In this document: positions 1-8,363 of the stretch, one piece after another
How positions within the stretch are numbered: the first letter of the stretch is position 1
Layout: each line of letters begins with the position of its first letter
Assembly: GCA_035545735.1 (NCBI GenBank)
Contig: DASZXS010000027.1
Coordinates: forward strand, 306,811-370,810
Direction: 5' to 3'
DNA from: JAJYKC01 sp035545735
GTDB lineage: Bacteria > Acidobacteriota > Terriglobia > Bryobacterales > Bryobacteraceae
Length of the DNA: 64,000 bases
Made by a program: the position numbers and the translations under genes
Notes under the pieces: model-generated
Seen by the model: the letters and a program-made list of their open reading frames with translations, nothing else
Databases searched by the model: none
Told to the model about the DNA's origin: nothing

Positions 1-499
1 CAGGCTGCAACAGCACGAAGCTATCCACGCGCCGCCCATTAATGGGTAAATTGAGAATCTGCTCGGAGCTGACCACGCCTGAAACGTCGGTCTTGGTGGA
101 TTCAATGATGGGGGCGTCGCTCGTAACATTGACAGTAGCTCCCGTTCCGGCAACCGTCAGGCTGATATTGAAGCCAAGCTGCTGGCCGACGGCGAGAGGA
201 AATGTATTGACGGAATACTCCGCGAAACCGGTCTTGACGACCGTGAGCGTATAGCCGGACGCGGGCGTGAGGCTGGCGGCCGTGAAGACCCCCGCGCTGG
301 TTGTCTCGACTTTACGCTCAATGCCGAGCGATTGGTTGACGATTGTGACTTCCGCTCCCGGGACCGCCGCGCCGGACGCGTCCAGCACAACCCCGTTGAT
401 CGACGCAGTGGCGGCCTGGCCGAATAGCGACCCCGTTGTGAGGGCGGAAATGACAAGCGCGCCGAAAATCGGGGCGAGCAAGCATGACATTTTGTTCAT
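1..499 (-). CDS. TonB-dependent receptor (Oar-like), N-terminal part, truncated by window edge
   Basis: The reverse strand reads from an ATG at 499 to the left edge without a stop, giving about 166 residues of a longer protein. A signal peptide (MNKMSCLLAPIFGALVISAL, cleaved near FGQA) is followed by a carboxypeptidase-regulatory-like beta-sandwich (SINGVVLDASGAAVPGAEVT ... YTLTVVKTGF). Next comes the start of a plug domain (VNVTSDAPIIESTKTDVSG, then LPINGRRVD). This order is typical of the large Oar/SusC-like outer-membrane receptors abundant in Acidobacteria, which import bulky substrates using TonB energy; the substrate is unknown. A GGAGG ribosome site lies at 511-515, 11 nt before the ATG. 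A second, complete receptor of this type lies at 37163-40921. The barrel is outside the window, so intactness cannot be judged. Confidence 0.85.
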   Translation of the reverse strand, partial: MNKMSCLLAPIFGALVISALTTGSLFGQAATASINGVVLDASGAAVPGAEVTIVNQSLGIERKVETTSAGVFTAASLTPASGYTLTVVKTGFAEYSVNTFPLAVGQQLGFNISLTVAGTGATVNVTSDAPIIESTKTDVSGVVSSEQILNLPINGRRVDSFVLLQP

Positions 500-618
500 T
501 TGAAGACAAACCTCCAGTGCTTTTGGAAAAATCAAACCCCGAACGGCCTGGTCCCCGGGTTACTTCCTGCCACGGAATGTAACACGAGGAATAGCACCGG
601 AAGATTTCACTTCGATTA

Positions 619-635
619 CGACGTTGTAAAAACGT
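619..635. repeat. Inverted repeat GACGTT-N5-AACGTC
   Basis: A perfect 6-bp inverted repeat with a 5-nt spacer, 120 bp upstream of the receptor start and about 190 bp before padR. It lies in the only non-coding stretch of this divergent region (500-820). It could be an operator for either gene. Apart from this repeat and the promoter at 763-791 I see nothing else in the 321-bp gap. Confidence 0.3.
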
Positions 636-762
636 CAAATCCCGCTATTTTCGATACGAAGGGAGGTTTTCCGTCCGGTTAATTCCTATTCGAAACAAGG
701 CTTCGCGCCTCGATGCCCGTAAATAGAACGCGTCGATTACCCATCACCTGGCGCCCTTCCTG

Positions 763-791
763 TTGCCACCGCACAGAGCCCGTGCCATACT
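763..791 (+). promoter_or_regulatory. Predicted sigma70 promoter of padR-ADOP
   Basis: A -35-like TTGCCA (763-768) is separated by 17 bp from a -10-like CATACT (786-791). The pair lies 30 bp before the padR start, which also has a CAGGAG ribosome site at 807-812. Confidence 0.5.
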
Positions 792-820
792 CATGTTGTA
801 CTGCCACAGGAGCCTTCGAC

Positions 821-1174
821 ATGCCCGACGACAAGCTGGATCTTCTCCAGGGAACCCTGGACCTCATGGTTTTACAGACGCTGGACAGCATGGGTTCGCA
901 GCATGGCTATGGGATCGCACGCCGCATTGAACAGGTCAGCGGCGACCTGCTGATCCTCAACCAGGGAACAATTTATGCGTCTTTGGTGCGTTTGCAACAA
1001 AACCGCTCGATCTCGGCCTCCTGGGGAGTGTCGGAAAACAACCGGCGCGCGAAGTTTTATTCGATCACGAAGACCGGCCAGAAGAAACTGGCCCGCCAGG
1101 CGGAGAACTGGGGGCGCCTGTCGGCGGTCATCGGTCGGTTTTTCCGTCCGGCTTCGGAAGGAGCACCGGAATGA
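821..1174 (+). CDS. PadR family transcriptional regulator
   Basis: A 117-residue winged-helix regulator. The N-terminus MPDDKLDLLQGTLDLMVLQT and the stretch HGYGIARRIEQVSGDLL are the hallmark of PadR proteins, followed by NQGTIYASLVRLQQ (recognition helix region) and the wing (KFYSITKTGQKKL). The ATG at 821 was chosen because the PadR fold begins there and CAGGAG precedes it. The stop overlaps the ADOP start as ATGA (1171-1174), so the two are translated together. In Acidobacteria small PadR proteins regularly precede ADOP permeases and are presumed to control them; the inducer is unknown. Confidence 0.9.
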   Translation: MPDDKLDLLQGTLDLMVLQTLDSMGSQHGYGIARRIEQVSGDLLILNQGTIYASLVRLQQNRSISASWGVSENNRRAKFYSITKTGQKKLARQAENWGRLSAVIGRFFRPASEGAPE

Positions 1175-3804
1175 TTGCTCTATTTGCCCGTCTTTTTGCG
1201 GCGTTTCGCAAGAAGGATCTCGACCGCGAGTTCCGTGACGAACTGGCGTCGCACGTGGAGCTTCTGACGGAGGAGAATCGCCGGGCCGGCATGCCCGAAG
1301 CGGAAGCGCGGCGGATGGCGATCGTCAAAATCGGGGGGCTCGATGCGGCGCGCGACATGCACCGGGATGCGCGCGGTCTCCCGGCGTTCGACAATCTCCT
1401 TCAGGATCTTCGCTACACCTTGCGCATGCTGCGCAAAGATGCCGGGTTCACGATGTTCGCGGTTCTCATTGTCGGACTCGGCATCGGCGCAAGCACCACC
1501 ATTTTCAGCGTGGTCAATACCTTGCTGCTGCGTCCTCTCCCGTTCCGCGACCCCGGCAATCTGGTTTGGATTGCAAACTCGGGCTCCGACCTCTCGGGCC
1601 AGACCACGCAGGTGCGGTACATGCTCGACCTGCAGCGGCACAGCCAGTCGTTTTCCGGGATCGCCGGTTATATGGCCTTTTACGGGGTTGGCGACAACAA
1701 GCTGACCGGAGACGGGCCCCCGGAGCGGCTGAACGGCGTGCAGGTGTCGCGGAATTTCTTCTCGCTGCTGGGTGTTCAGCCCGCGCTGGGGCGCACCTTT
1801 ACCGCCGAAGAGTGCAAGTGGAACGGGCCGAACGCGACCATGTTGAGCCACGGACTGTGGGAGCGGCGATTCTCCTCCGATCCGAATATCGTCGGGAAGA
1901 AGCTGATCCTGAACGACCGGCCCGTGACCATCGTGGGCGTCTTGCCCGCATCTTTCGACTTCGGGTCCGTGTTCGCACCGGGAACGCGCGTCGATCTCTA
2001 CGGGCCTTTTCCGTTGGTGAAGGAGACCGACCGCTGGGGAAATACGATGGCGATGATCGGGCGGCTGGCGCCCGGCGCAAATATCCGGTCCGCCGAAGCG
2101 GAAGCGACGGTGCTCGCGAAACTCGCGGAGGATGCGGATAAAAACGGGAACGGATTCAAGCCGCGTATGAGCATGCTCTCCGCGCACGTGAGCGGACGCA
2201 TTCGTACGGCCTTGTTGGTGCTTGCCTGTGCCGTGGGTGTGGTGATGCTGATTGTCTGCGCCAATCTTTCCAATCTTCTGTTGGCGCGCACGGCGACTCG
2301 CCAAAAGGAAATCGCGATTCGAGCGGCGCTGGGCGCGGGACGGTGGCGACTTGTGCGGCAGATGCTCACCGAGAGCGTTGTCCTTTCCCTATTGGGCGGT
2401 ATTTTGGGATTGATACTGGCCTTTTTGGGAACCGCGAGCCTCGCTCGCCTGCAAGGACTCAGCATCCCGCTTCTGGAGGAGGTTCACGTGGATCCGGCGG
2501 CGCTTGGATTCACGCTGCTGGCCGCGATCTTTACAGGCCTCGTTTTTGGCCTGGTCCCGGCGCTCCATGTGCCCGGAATGACTCTGCACGATTCACTCAA
2601 AGAGACCGGCAGGGGAACGAGTGAGGGACGCGGCCGCGCGTGGGTCCGGAAGGCGCTCGTCGTTTCCGAGGTCGCCCTGGCGTCGGTGCTGCTGGTGGGT
2701 GCGGGCCTGTTGATCCGCAGCTTTGTCCGCGTGATGGACGTCAATCTCGGCTTCCAGCCCGAGCGTGCGGCGACGCTGCGTGTCGATCCCGATTCGCGCT
2801 ATTCGACCCAGGCCATGCAGAATGCCTATTACGGCGATGTTTTGCGCCGCGTGCGCGACATTCCCGGCGTCCAAGGCGCTGGACTCACCGATGCTCTGCC
2901 GCTGGGGCGGAACCGTACCTGGGGAGCGCCGGCTGAAGGGCACGTCTATACGAATGACAACTTTCCTTTTGCGTTTCCGCGCATCGTTAGCGATGGGTAC
3001 CTCCACGCCATGGGGATTCCGCTAAAGGCCGGCCGCGATTTCACCGAAAGAGACACGCCGGAGAGCGAACCCGTAATTATCGTGAACGAGACCATGGCCG
3101 GCGCTCTCTGGCCGGGTGAAAACGCGCTGGGCAAACGGCTTCTCGGTATTTCGAGCGATAAACCGCGCCGCGTCGTCGGCATTGTGGGCGACGTGCGCCA
3201 TCTTGCGCTTGAGAAAGGCTCGGGGAACGAGATGTACATCCCCATCCGGCAGACGCGGGACATTCCGTCGGTCGATATGGTGGTGCGTGCCACTCTGCCG
3301 CTGCCGGCGCTGGCCAGCGCGGTTCGTGAAGCGCTGCGGCCGCTTGACCCGAATCTCCCCGCAAAGGAGTTCCGGCCGCTCGAAACGCTGGTCGATCGGG
3401 CCGTATCGCCGCGTCGCTTCACGATGATTCTGCTTGGAGGGTTCGCGGCCTTCGCGCTCATCCTGGCGTCGCTCGGGATTTACGCGGTGATTTCTTATTC
3501 GGTCAGCCAGCGGACCCAGGAGATTGGAATCCGCATGGCGCTGGGCGCAACCACGGGCGAATTGCAGCGCGGGATTGTCCTGCAGACTTTGATCCTCGCC
3601 GGGGTGGGAATTCTCGGCGGCGTTCTGGGCTCCTGGATGCTGGCTCGCGCCATCCGTTCGCTTCTGTTTGGCGTCACCTCGAACGATCCGGTGACGTTTC
3701 TCATCATGCTCGCCGTACTGACGTTGGTGGCGGCGGTAGCCGGATATCTTCCGGCGCGCCGCGCGTCGCGAATCGACCCGGTGGCCGCGTTGCGTGCGGC
3801 TTAA
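1171..3804 (+). CDS. ADOP-family ABC transporter permease (MacB/FtsX-like, duplicated)
   Basis: An 877-residue inner-membrane protein of the acidobacterial duplicated orphan permease family. A cytoplasmic N-terminal helical region (REFRDELASHVELL ... EAEARRMAIVKIGG) precedes the first transmembrane segment (GFTMFAVLIVGLGIGASTTI). Two MacB periplasmic-core plus FtsX-like units follow: unit one ends with three helices near residues 345-475, and unit two starts at VRKALVVSEVALASVLLVGA and ends at the C-terminus (three helices, then YLPARRASRIDPVAALRAA). The family usually has no dedicated ATPase gene beside it, hence 'orphan', and substrate and mechanism are unproven. The start overlaps padR by 4 nt. 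A decayed ABC ATPase fragment lies just downstream at 3852-3940. Confidence 0.9.
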   Translation: MIALFARLFAAFRKKDLDREFRDELASHVELLTEENRRAGMPEAEARRMAIVKIGGLDAARDMHRDARGLPAFDNLLQDLRYTLRMLRKDAGFTMFAVLIVGLGIGASTTIFSVVNTLLLRPLPFRDPGNLVWIANSGSDLSGQTTQVRYMLDLQRHSQSFSGIAGYMAFYGVGDNKLTGDGPPERLNGVQVSRNFFSLLGVQPALGRTFTAEECKWNGPNATMLSHGLWERRFSSDPNIVGKKLILNDRPVTIVGVLPASFDFGSVFAPGTRVDLYGPFPLVKETDRWGNTMAMIGRLAPGANIRSAEAEATVLAKLAEDADKNGNGFKPRMSMLSAHVSGRIRTALLVLACAVGVVMLIVCANLSNLLLARTATRQKEIAIRAALGAGRWRLVRQMLTESVVLSLLGGILGLILAFLGTASLARLQGLSIPLLEEVHVDPAALGFTLLAAIFTGLVFGLVPALHVPGMTLHDSLKETGRGTSEGRGRAWVRKALVVSEVALASVLLVGAGLLIRSFVRVMDVNLGFQPERAATLRVDPDSRYSTQAMQNAYYGDVLRRVRDIPGVQGAGLTDALPLGRNRTWGAPAEGHVYTNDNFPFAFPRIVSDGYLHAMGIPLKAGRDFTERDTPESEPVIIVNETMAGALWPGENALGKRLLGISSDKPRRVVGIVGDVRHLALEKGSGNEMYIPIRQTRDIPSVDMVVRATLPLPALASAVREALRPLDPNLPAKEFRPLETLVDRAVSPRRFTMILLGGFAAFALILASLGIYAVISYSVSQRTQEIGIRMALGATTGELQRGIVLQTLILAGVGILGGVLGSWMLARAIRSLLFGVTSNDPVTFLIMLAVLTLVAAVAGYLPARRASRIDPVAALRAA

Positions 3805-3851
3805 AGCGAAGAGACGCATGGCTATGTACGGGAGTGATCCGCTGTAGGGCC

Positions 3852-3940
3852 GTCACAGAGCGATTCGGCGAGTTGCGCGCCGTTGAAGGCGTCTCCTTCG
3901 ATCTGCGGGGCGATCTACGGCGTCGTTTGGGACCGGCGCT
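3852..3940 (+). pseudogene. Remnant of an ABC transporter ATPase N-terminus
   Basis: From 3852 the + strand reads VTERFGELRAVEGVSFDLRG, very close to the first strand pair of ABC-2 type ATPases (pattern T-x-R-F-G-x-x-x-A-V-x-x-V-S-F-x-L-x-x-G). The next bases, gatctacggc, would encode the usual E-I-Y-G before the Walker A loop, but in a shifted frame. The Walker A itself and everything after it are missing, because the SDR gene begins at 3956. There is no start codon or ribosome site. I read it as a deletion scar of a once complete ATPase gene; chance similarity in about 28 codons is not excluded. Confidence 0.5.
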
Positions 3941-3943
3941 TGC

Positions 3944-3949
3944 GATAAT
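3944..3949 (+). promoter_or_regulatory. -10-like GATAAT six bases before the SDR start
   Basis: GATAAT is followed by exactly 6 nt and then the ATG at 3956, with no Shine-Dalgarno sequence in between. Transcription would start at or next to the ATG, giving a leaderless message. No clear -35 box. Confidence 0.4.
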
Positions 3950-3955
3950 TCCCGA

Positions 3956-4678
3956 ATGGAGAGACTTGCGCTTGTCACCGGCGCGAGCCGGGGCTTAGGA
4001 CGCGCGATTGCGATCGCGCTCGCAAACGCCGGCTTCGACGTTGCCGTTCATTATCATCGGAAGGAGGCGGACGCGAGGACCGTCGCCGCGAAAATCGGCG
4101 CGCTCGGACGCCGTGTGGAAATCTTTCAAGCCGATGTCTCCCGGGAAGCTGACGTGGCGCGGCTCGCCGGCGAAGTTCCGCGATCCTTTTCTCAGCCGGT
4201 ATCCGTGGTGGTGAACAACGCCGGCATCGCGCTCCGGCACGACCCGTTCGCAATCACGCCGGCGCAATGGGATGAAGTGATTGACACAAATCTCAAGTCG
4301 GCTTACCTGGTCACGCAGGCGTTTCTTCCCCCGATGCGCCAGCAGCACTGGGGGCGAATCGTCTTTCTTTCCTCAGTGGCGGCGAGTATCGGTGGCGTGG
4401 TGGGCCCGCACTATGCCGCTTCGAAGAGCGGGATGCTCGGGCTGATGCGCTATTATGCGCGCTATCTCGCCGCGGAAGGCATCACGTCCAACGCGATTGC
4501 GCCCGCTCTGATTGAGACCGACATGACGGCGCATGCTCCGGACAAACTGGCTTCGATGATTCCCGTGGGAAGACTGGGGACGCCCGACGAAGTATCCGAT
4601 ATCGCGGTGCTGCTTGCCACGAACGGTTACGTCACGGGGCAGACGATCCATCCGAATGGCGGGCTGTATCCGACATAG
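3956..4678 (+). CDS. SDR family oxidoreductase (FabG-like 3-oxoacyl-ACP reductase type)
   Basis: A 240-residue classical short-chain dehydrogenase. The cofactor loop is TGASRGLGRAIA at residues 8-19, NNAG follows in mid-protein, and the catalytic Ser and Tyr-x3-Lys lie in SSVAASIGGVVGPHYAASKS. The C-terminal NPNGGLYPT resembles FabG. It reduces or oxidises a carbonyl/hydroxyl with NAD(P)H; the substrate cannot be told from sequence, and no fatty-acid genes flank it. Its last 47 bp overlap the tail of the convergent GT39-like gene. Start chosen at the only ATG that keeps the whole Rossmann motif; see the -10-like element directly upstream. Confidence 0.85.
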   Translation: MERLALVTGASRGLGRAIAIALANAGFDVAVHYHRKEADARTVAAKIGALGRRVEIFQADVSREADVARLAGEVPRSFSQPVSVVVNNAGIALRHDPFAITPAQWDEVIDTNLKSAYLVTQAFLPPMRQQHWGRIVFLSSVAASIGGVVGPHYAASKSGMLGLMRYYARYLAAEGITSNAIAPALIETDMTAHAPDKLASMIPVGRLGTPDEVSDIAVLLATNGYVTGQTIHPNGGLYPT

Positions 4679-6206
4679 GCCGCTCGTATTTCCATACTTC
4701 GTACAGATAGCGCGGCGGATCGCTCCGCCGTTCACGGAGCAGAACGGCTCGCCAGTGGAGAAGCGCCTTGTGGGCCGGTGATAGCGGCACGTAGGGGCGC
4801 ATCGTGTGGTTGTACCAATGCGTCCGCATTTCATTCGCGAGCTTTCCGGCGGCATTAGTGTCAGAGTTGGCGCTCAGACGCCGCACGAACCAAACGTCGT
4901 GGACGGGGCTGGACTCCGCTTCGGTTCTCGCGGCCTCGGACGCGCCGGGCGAATCGACCCGGCGAAGACGGAACACTGCCGGCAGGTAATATTCGAAGGC
5001 CCGTGAATCGTCCGGAGCGGCATCCAGCCAGACCATGGTCTCGGCGGGATTCGAATGCAGCACAATGCTCGCGGCAATCTCCCGGTCGGGGGCGAGATAG
5101 GCAGGGTTCAAGAAATCGCGTGCCCCAAAATAGAACCAAATGCCCGCCGCGCCCGCGCCAAACAACAGGATGCCGAACGCCAGTCCGGCGCGTTGCCGGA
5201 ACTCGATGCCCGCCGCGGCGGCGGCAATAAACAAAGGCAGGGTGAAGAGCATCCCCGCCGCCGGAGAAGAATAGAAATTCCACTGCGCCACGCCGGCGAA
5301 CCCGGCGGCGGCCACAGCGAGCGCGGGCCACACCCAGGTCCCACACCACCGCGCCCCCGAAAATATCAGCCACAACCAGGGCAGCCCGAGCAACAAAGTG
5401 ACGGAGAGAAGCCAGACCGAAGCGGATTCGCCGAATGCGAACGAATAGAGCCAGTATCCAAGTTCGAATAACGGGTTGCCGCCGCTCGCGCCGCGGGACC
5501 AGTCCGCTCCCGCGAGGGCGGGAAGGCAGATCGCGAGCACCAGTACATTCGGCAGGACCCAGGCTTTCCAGAAGGGCGCTTCCGGGCGATGGGTTCTTCG
5601 CATCAGGAGAAAAATGCTCACGCCCGCCCAGATCGCGATTCCCGCCACGTATTGTGTGTAGAACAAAGCCGCCAGCGATCCCGCCAGAAAGCCCAGCCGC
5701 CTCCCGCTCCACGAAGCACCGGCGTAGTCGCGGGCGAACGAGGCCGCGAGCACGGCGAGGCACATCGCCAGGCTGTACGGCGCGGCCATCCGGCTGAAGA
5801 GGAGCAGGCAGGGCGAGAAGGTCCACAGAAGGAGAAACCAATCCCGGGTCGTGTCCGACCCCTTCCGAAGCCACCGGTAGTCGAGCGAGAGCGTTGCCGC
5901 AACGGTAATGATCACCGACAGGATGCGAAGAGCCGTTAGCGGGTTATCCTGCCCGGCGAGCGCGCGCCAGCCGTGCGCCAGCAGGAAATAAAGAGGCGCG
6001 TGAATGCTCCCGCGCAGCAATTCCAGAATCCTCACGGCGTTCTGGGAGCTAAGCGACAGTGTGAACGTCTCTTCCCCGGACGCCGGCAGGAGATTCAGGC
6101 TGAGGCAATACAGGACGCCCTGGAGCAGCACGAACGCCAGCAGGGTGCGGACGCGCTGCCGCCGCTCGGAGCTACCAACTGATGATTTTGCAGGCGTTTG
6201 CGGCAT
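4632..6206 (-). CDS. GT39-like polytopic membrane protein (putative glycosyltransferase)
   Basis: A 524-residue protein with an N-terminal helix (VRTLLAFVLLQGVLYCL), about ten further membrane segments to roughly residue 360, and a soluble C-terminal domain of about 160 residues. The early loop has E-E (ASGEETFTLS), the APLYFLLAHGWRAL segment, and later CLLLFSRMAAPYSLAMCLAV. This order matches GT-C/GT39-like proteins (PMT/ArnT superfamily), which use polyprenyl-phosphate sugars on the outer side of the membrane. Acceptor unknown. It starts 74 bp from the divergent lpdA gene and overlaps the SDR gene tail-to-tail by 47 bp. Confidence 0.7.
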   Translation of the reverse strand: MPQTPAKSSVGSSERRQRVRTLLAFVLLQGVLYCLSLNLLPASGEETFTLSLSSQNAVRILELLRGSIHAPLYFLLAHGWRALAGQDNPLTALRILSVIITVAATLSLDYRWLRKGSDTTRDWFLLLWTFSPCLLLFSRMAAPYSLAMCLAVLAASFARDYAGASWSGRRLGFLAGSLAALFYTQYVAGIAIWAGVSIFLLMRRTHRPEAPFWKAWVLPNVLVLAICLPALAGADWSRGASGGNPLFELGYWLYSFAFGESASVWLLSVTLLLGLPWLWLIFSGARWCGTWVWPALAVAAAGFAGVAQWNFYSSPAAGMLFTLPLFIAAAAAGIEFRQRAGLAFGILLFGAGAAGIWFYFGARDFLNPAYLAPDREIAASIVLHSNPAETMVWLDAAPDDSRAFEYYLPAVFRLRRVDSPGASEAARTEAESSPVHDVWFVRRLSANSDTNAAGKLANEMRTHWYNHTMRPYVPLSPAHKALLHWRAVLLRERRSDPPRYLYEVWKYERPMSDTARHSDGSSAP

Positions 6207-6280
6207 TCATCGCGATCTACTTGAGCTTAGCAGGCAGCGCCGGAGGGCGGAATTGCCTCGAATGTTAGACTGAAAGGAAA

Positions 6281-7684
6281 ATGGCATACGATTTGATCGT
6301 GATCGGGAGCGGTCCTGGAGGGTATTCCGCGGCCGTTCGAGCCGGACAGTATGGCCTGAAAACGGCCATTGTGGAAAAAGATCCGAAATTGGGCGGAACG
6401 TGTTTGCATGTGGGCTGCATTCCCACCAAGGCCTTGCTGCACACGGCCGATGTCTGGGAATATTTCAAGCACTCCCAGGAGCAGGGGATTCAGTGCGAAA
6501 ACCCCAAGCTCGACTATCCGAAGGTGCTGGATCGAAAAGACAAAATCGTTTCGAAACACGCCAAAGGCGTCGAGTTTCTGATGAAGAAGAACAAGATCGA
6601 CGTCGTGAAGGGTTACGGCGTTTACCAGGGGCGCAAGAACGGGCTGCTGCAGGTGGAGGTTTCCTCGGGGTCGAACAAACAGACCATCGAAGCCAGAAAT
6701 CTCATCATCGCCACGGGTTCCGACGCGCGCATGCTTCCGGGCCTGAAGCCGGATGAAGACATCCTCACCAATATTGAAATTCTGAAAGCGCCCGCGATTC
6801 CCAAGAGCCTCGCCATCATCGGCGCGGGCGCGGTGGGCGTCGAGTTCGGGTCTATTTTCAACCGCTTCGGTACGAAGGTCACCATCTTCGAGATGTTGCC
6901 GCGGCTGGTCCCGGTCGAAGACGAGGAAGTTTCGAAAGAGCTGGAGCGTCTTTTCAAGAAGAGCGGAATCCGCTGTGAGACGGGCGCGAAGGTGGAGAAC
7001 ATCCAAAAGAGTCCCGGCGGCGTGAAGTTCAAAGCGACTCTCGCCAATGGCAAACAAGAGGACTTTGAAGCGGAAAAACTGCTGGTTGCCGTGGGGCGCA
7101 AGCCGCTGACCGAGAACATCGGCCTCGAAGGCAGCCGGGTGGAACTGGATCGCGGCTTTATTAAGGTGAACGAGTTCCAGCAGACCGCCGAGCCGGGTAT
7201 CTACGCCATTGGCGACGTGGTGGCGGGCACGCCGCAACTGGCCCACGTGGCAAGCATGGAAGGCATGGTGGCGGTGGCGCACATGGCGGGCAAGCCGGCG
7301 ACTCCCCTCAACCGGAATCGTATCCCGGGCGCCACCTATACCGAGCCGGGCATTGGCAGCGTCGGCATGACGGAAGCGCAGGCCAAGGCCAAAGGCTACG
7401 ACGTGAAGGTGGGCAAATTTCCGTTTGCGGCCAACAGCAAGGCGACCATTCTCGGCAGCCACGACGGCTTTGTGAAAGTGGTGGCGGACGCGAAATTCGG
7501 CGAAATCCTAGGCGTGCATATCATTGGTCCTCAGGCGTTTGAATTGATTTCAGAAGGCGTCACCGCGATGGAAGCGGAAGCTACGGTGGAAACCCTGATG
7601 CACACCATCCACGCTCATCCTAATCTTTACGAGGCGGTTGGCGAGGCGTTTCAGAACGTCTACGGTCTCGCGATCAATGCCTGA
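6281..7684 (+). CDS. lpdA: Dihydrolipoyl dehydrogenase (E3)
   Basis: A 467-residue flavoprotein that reoxidises dihydrolipoyl groups of 2-oxo acid dehydrogenase complexes with NAD+. The FAD-binding GSGPGGYSAAV lies at residues 10-20. The redox disulfide is in GGTCLHVGCIPTK (about residues 37-49), the NAD-binding site in IIGAGAVGVEFGS, the second FAD motif in IYAIGDVV, and the C-terminal catalytic His-Glu in HAHPNLYEAVGEAF. Length is normal for the family. The ribosome site AAAGGA directly precedes the ATG. It overlaps lipB by 8 nt and is followed by the E2 gene, so three lipoate-linked functions share one operon. Confidence 0.96.
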   Translation: MAYDLIVIGSGPGGYSAAVRAGQYGLKTAIVEKDPKLGGTCLHVGCIPTKALLHTADVWEYFKHSQEQGIQCENPKLDYPKVLDRKDKIVSKHAKGVEFLMKKNKIDVVKGYGVYQGRKNGLLQVEVSSGSNKQTIEARNLIIATGSDARMLPGLKPDEDILTNIEILKAPAIPKSLAIIGAGAVGVEFGSIFNRFGTKVTIFEMLPRLVPVEDEEVSKELERLFKKSGIRCETGAKVENIQKSPGGVKFKATLANGKQEDFEAEKLLVAVGRKPLTENIGLEGSRVELDRGFIKVNEFQQTAEPGIYAIGDVVAGTPQLAHVASMEGMVAVAHMAGKPATPLNRNRIPGATYTEPGIGSVGMTEAQAKAKGYDVKVGKFPFAANSKATILGSHDGFVKVVADAKFGEILGVHIIGPQAFELISEGVTAMEAEATVETLMHTIHAHPNLYEAVGEAFQNVYGLAINA

Positions 7685-8363
7685 AGCTGTTTTGCCCGGA
7701 CTCCGTGTTTGCGAAGTTCGCGACCTGGGTCGCATGCGCTATGAGGACGCCCTCCGGGAGCAGGAAACGCTGGTGGACCAGCGCAAGCAAGGGCTGATTC
7801 CGGATCAATTACTTTTTGTCGAGCATCCGCATGTGGTCACCATGGGACGCAACGGAAAGGGGGAGAACCTGCTGGCGTCCCCCGAGCTTCTGGAGAGAGC
7901 GGGTATTGCGTTCTATAAAACCAACCGGGGCGGCGACGTGACTTACCATGGCCCCGGGCAAGTGGTCGGCTATCCGATCGTCGATTTGCGAGAATGGAAG
8001 CGCGACGTAGTGGGGTTTGTCCGTGCGCTCGAGCAGTCGATTATCGATGCGCTGGCGGAGTTTGGCGTTTGCGGCGAGCGTTTGGAAGGGCACACCGGAG
8101 TTTGGGTCAGTGGCGCCAAAATAGCCGCTATTGGGGTTCACATTAGCCGGTGGGTCACGTCGCACGGCTTTGCGCTGAACCATACGACGGATTTGAGTTA
8201 TTTCAAGTACATAGTTCCGTGCGGCCTTCACCTTCCGGTGACGTCGCTCGACGCGCAGGGGGTCTCGGTTTCCCGCGGCGATCTGATGCGGGCGTTTTCT
8301 GAAAGCTTTGCGCGCTGTTTTAATTGGCAGGTCTACCAACCGGTTTTGGAGAACAAACAATGA
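7677..8363 (+). CDS. lipB: Octanoyl-[ACP]:protein N-octanoyltransferase
   Basis: A 228-residue enzyme that moves octanoate from acyl carrier protein to lipoyl-domain lysines, the first step of endogenous lipoylation (LipA then inserts sulfur). It shows the family signature RGGDVTYHGPGQVVGYPI, the catalytic Lys in GAKIAAIGVHI and the catalytic Cys in KYIVPCGL. The ATG at 7677 was chosen because it lies within the last codons of lpdA (8-nt overlap) and gives a normal length. Its stop overlaps the E2 start as ATGA (8360-8363). Being beside E3 and E2 fits modification of the E2 encoded next. Confidence 0.95.
   Translation: MPEAVLPGLRVCEVRDLGRMRYEDALREQETLVDQRKQGLIPDQLLFVEHPHVVTMGRNGKGENLLASPELLERAGIAFYKTNRGGDVTYHGPGQVVGYPIVDLREWKRDVVGFVRALEQSIIDALAEFGVCGERLEGHTGVWVSGAKIAAIGVHISRWVTSHGFALNHTTDLSYFKYIVPCGLHLPVTSLDAQGVSVSRGDLMRAFSESFARCFNWQVYQPVLENKQ

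Noticed and set aside
500..820. Short open frames in the gap before padR
   Set aside because: They lack ribosome sites and conserved motifs; only a promoter and an inverted repeat are supported.
6227..7462. 411-codon open frame opposite lpdA
   Set aside because: Shadow; E3 motifs are unambiguous.
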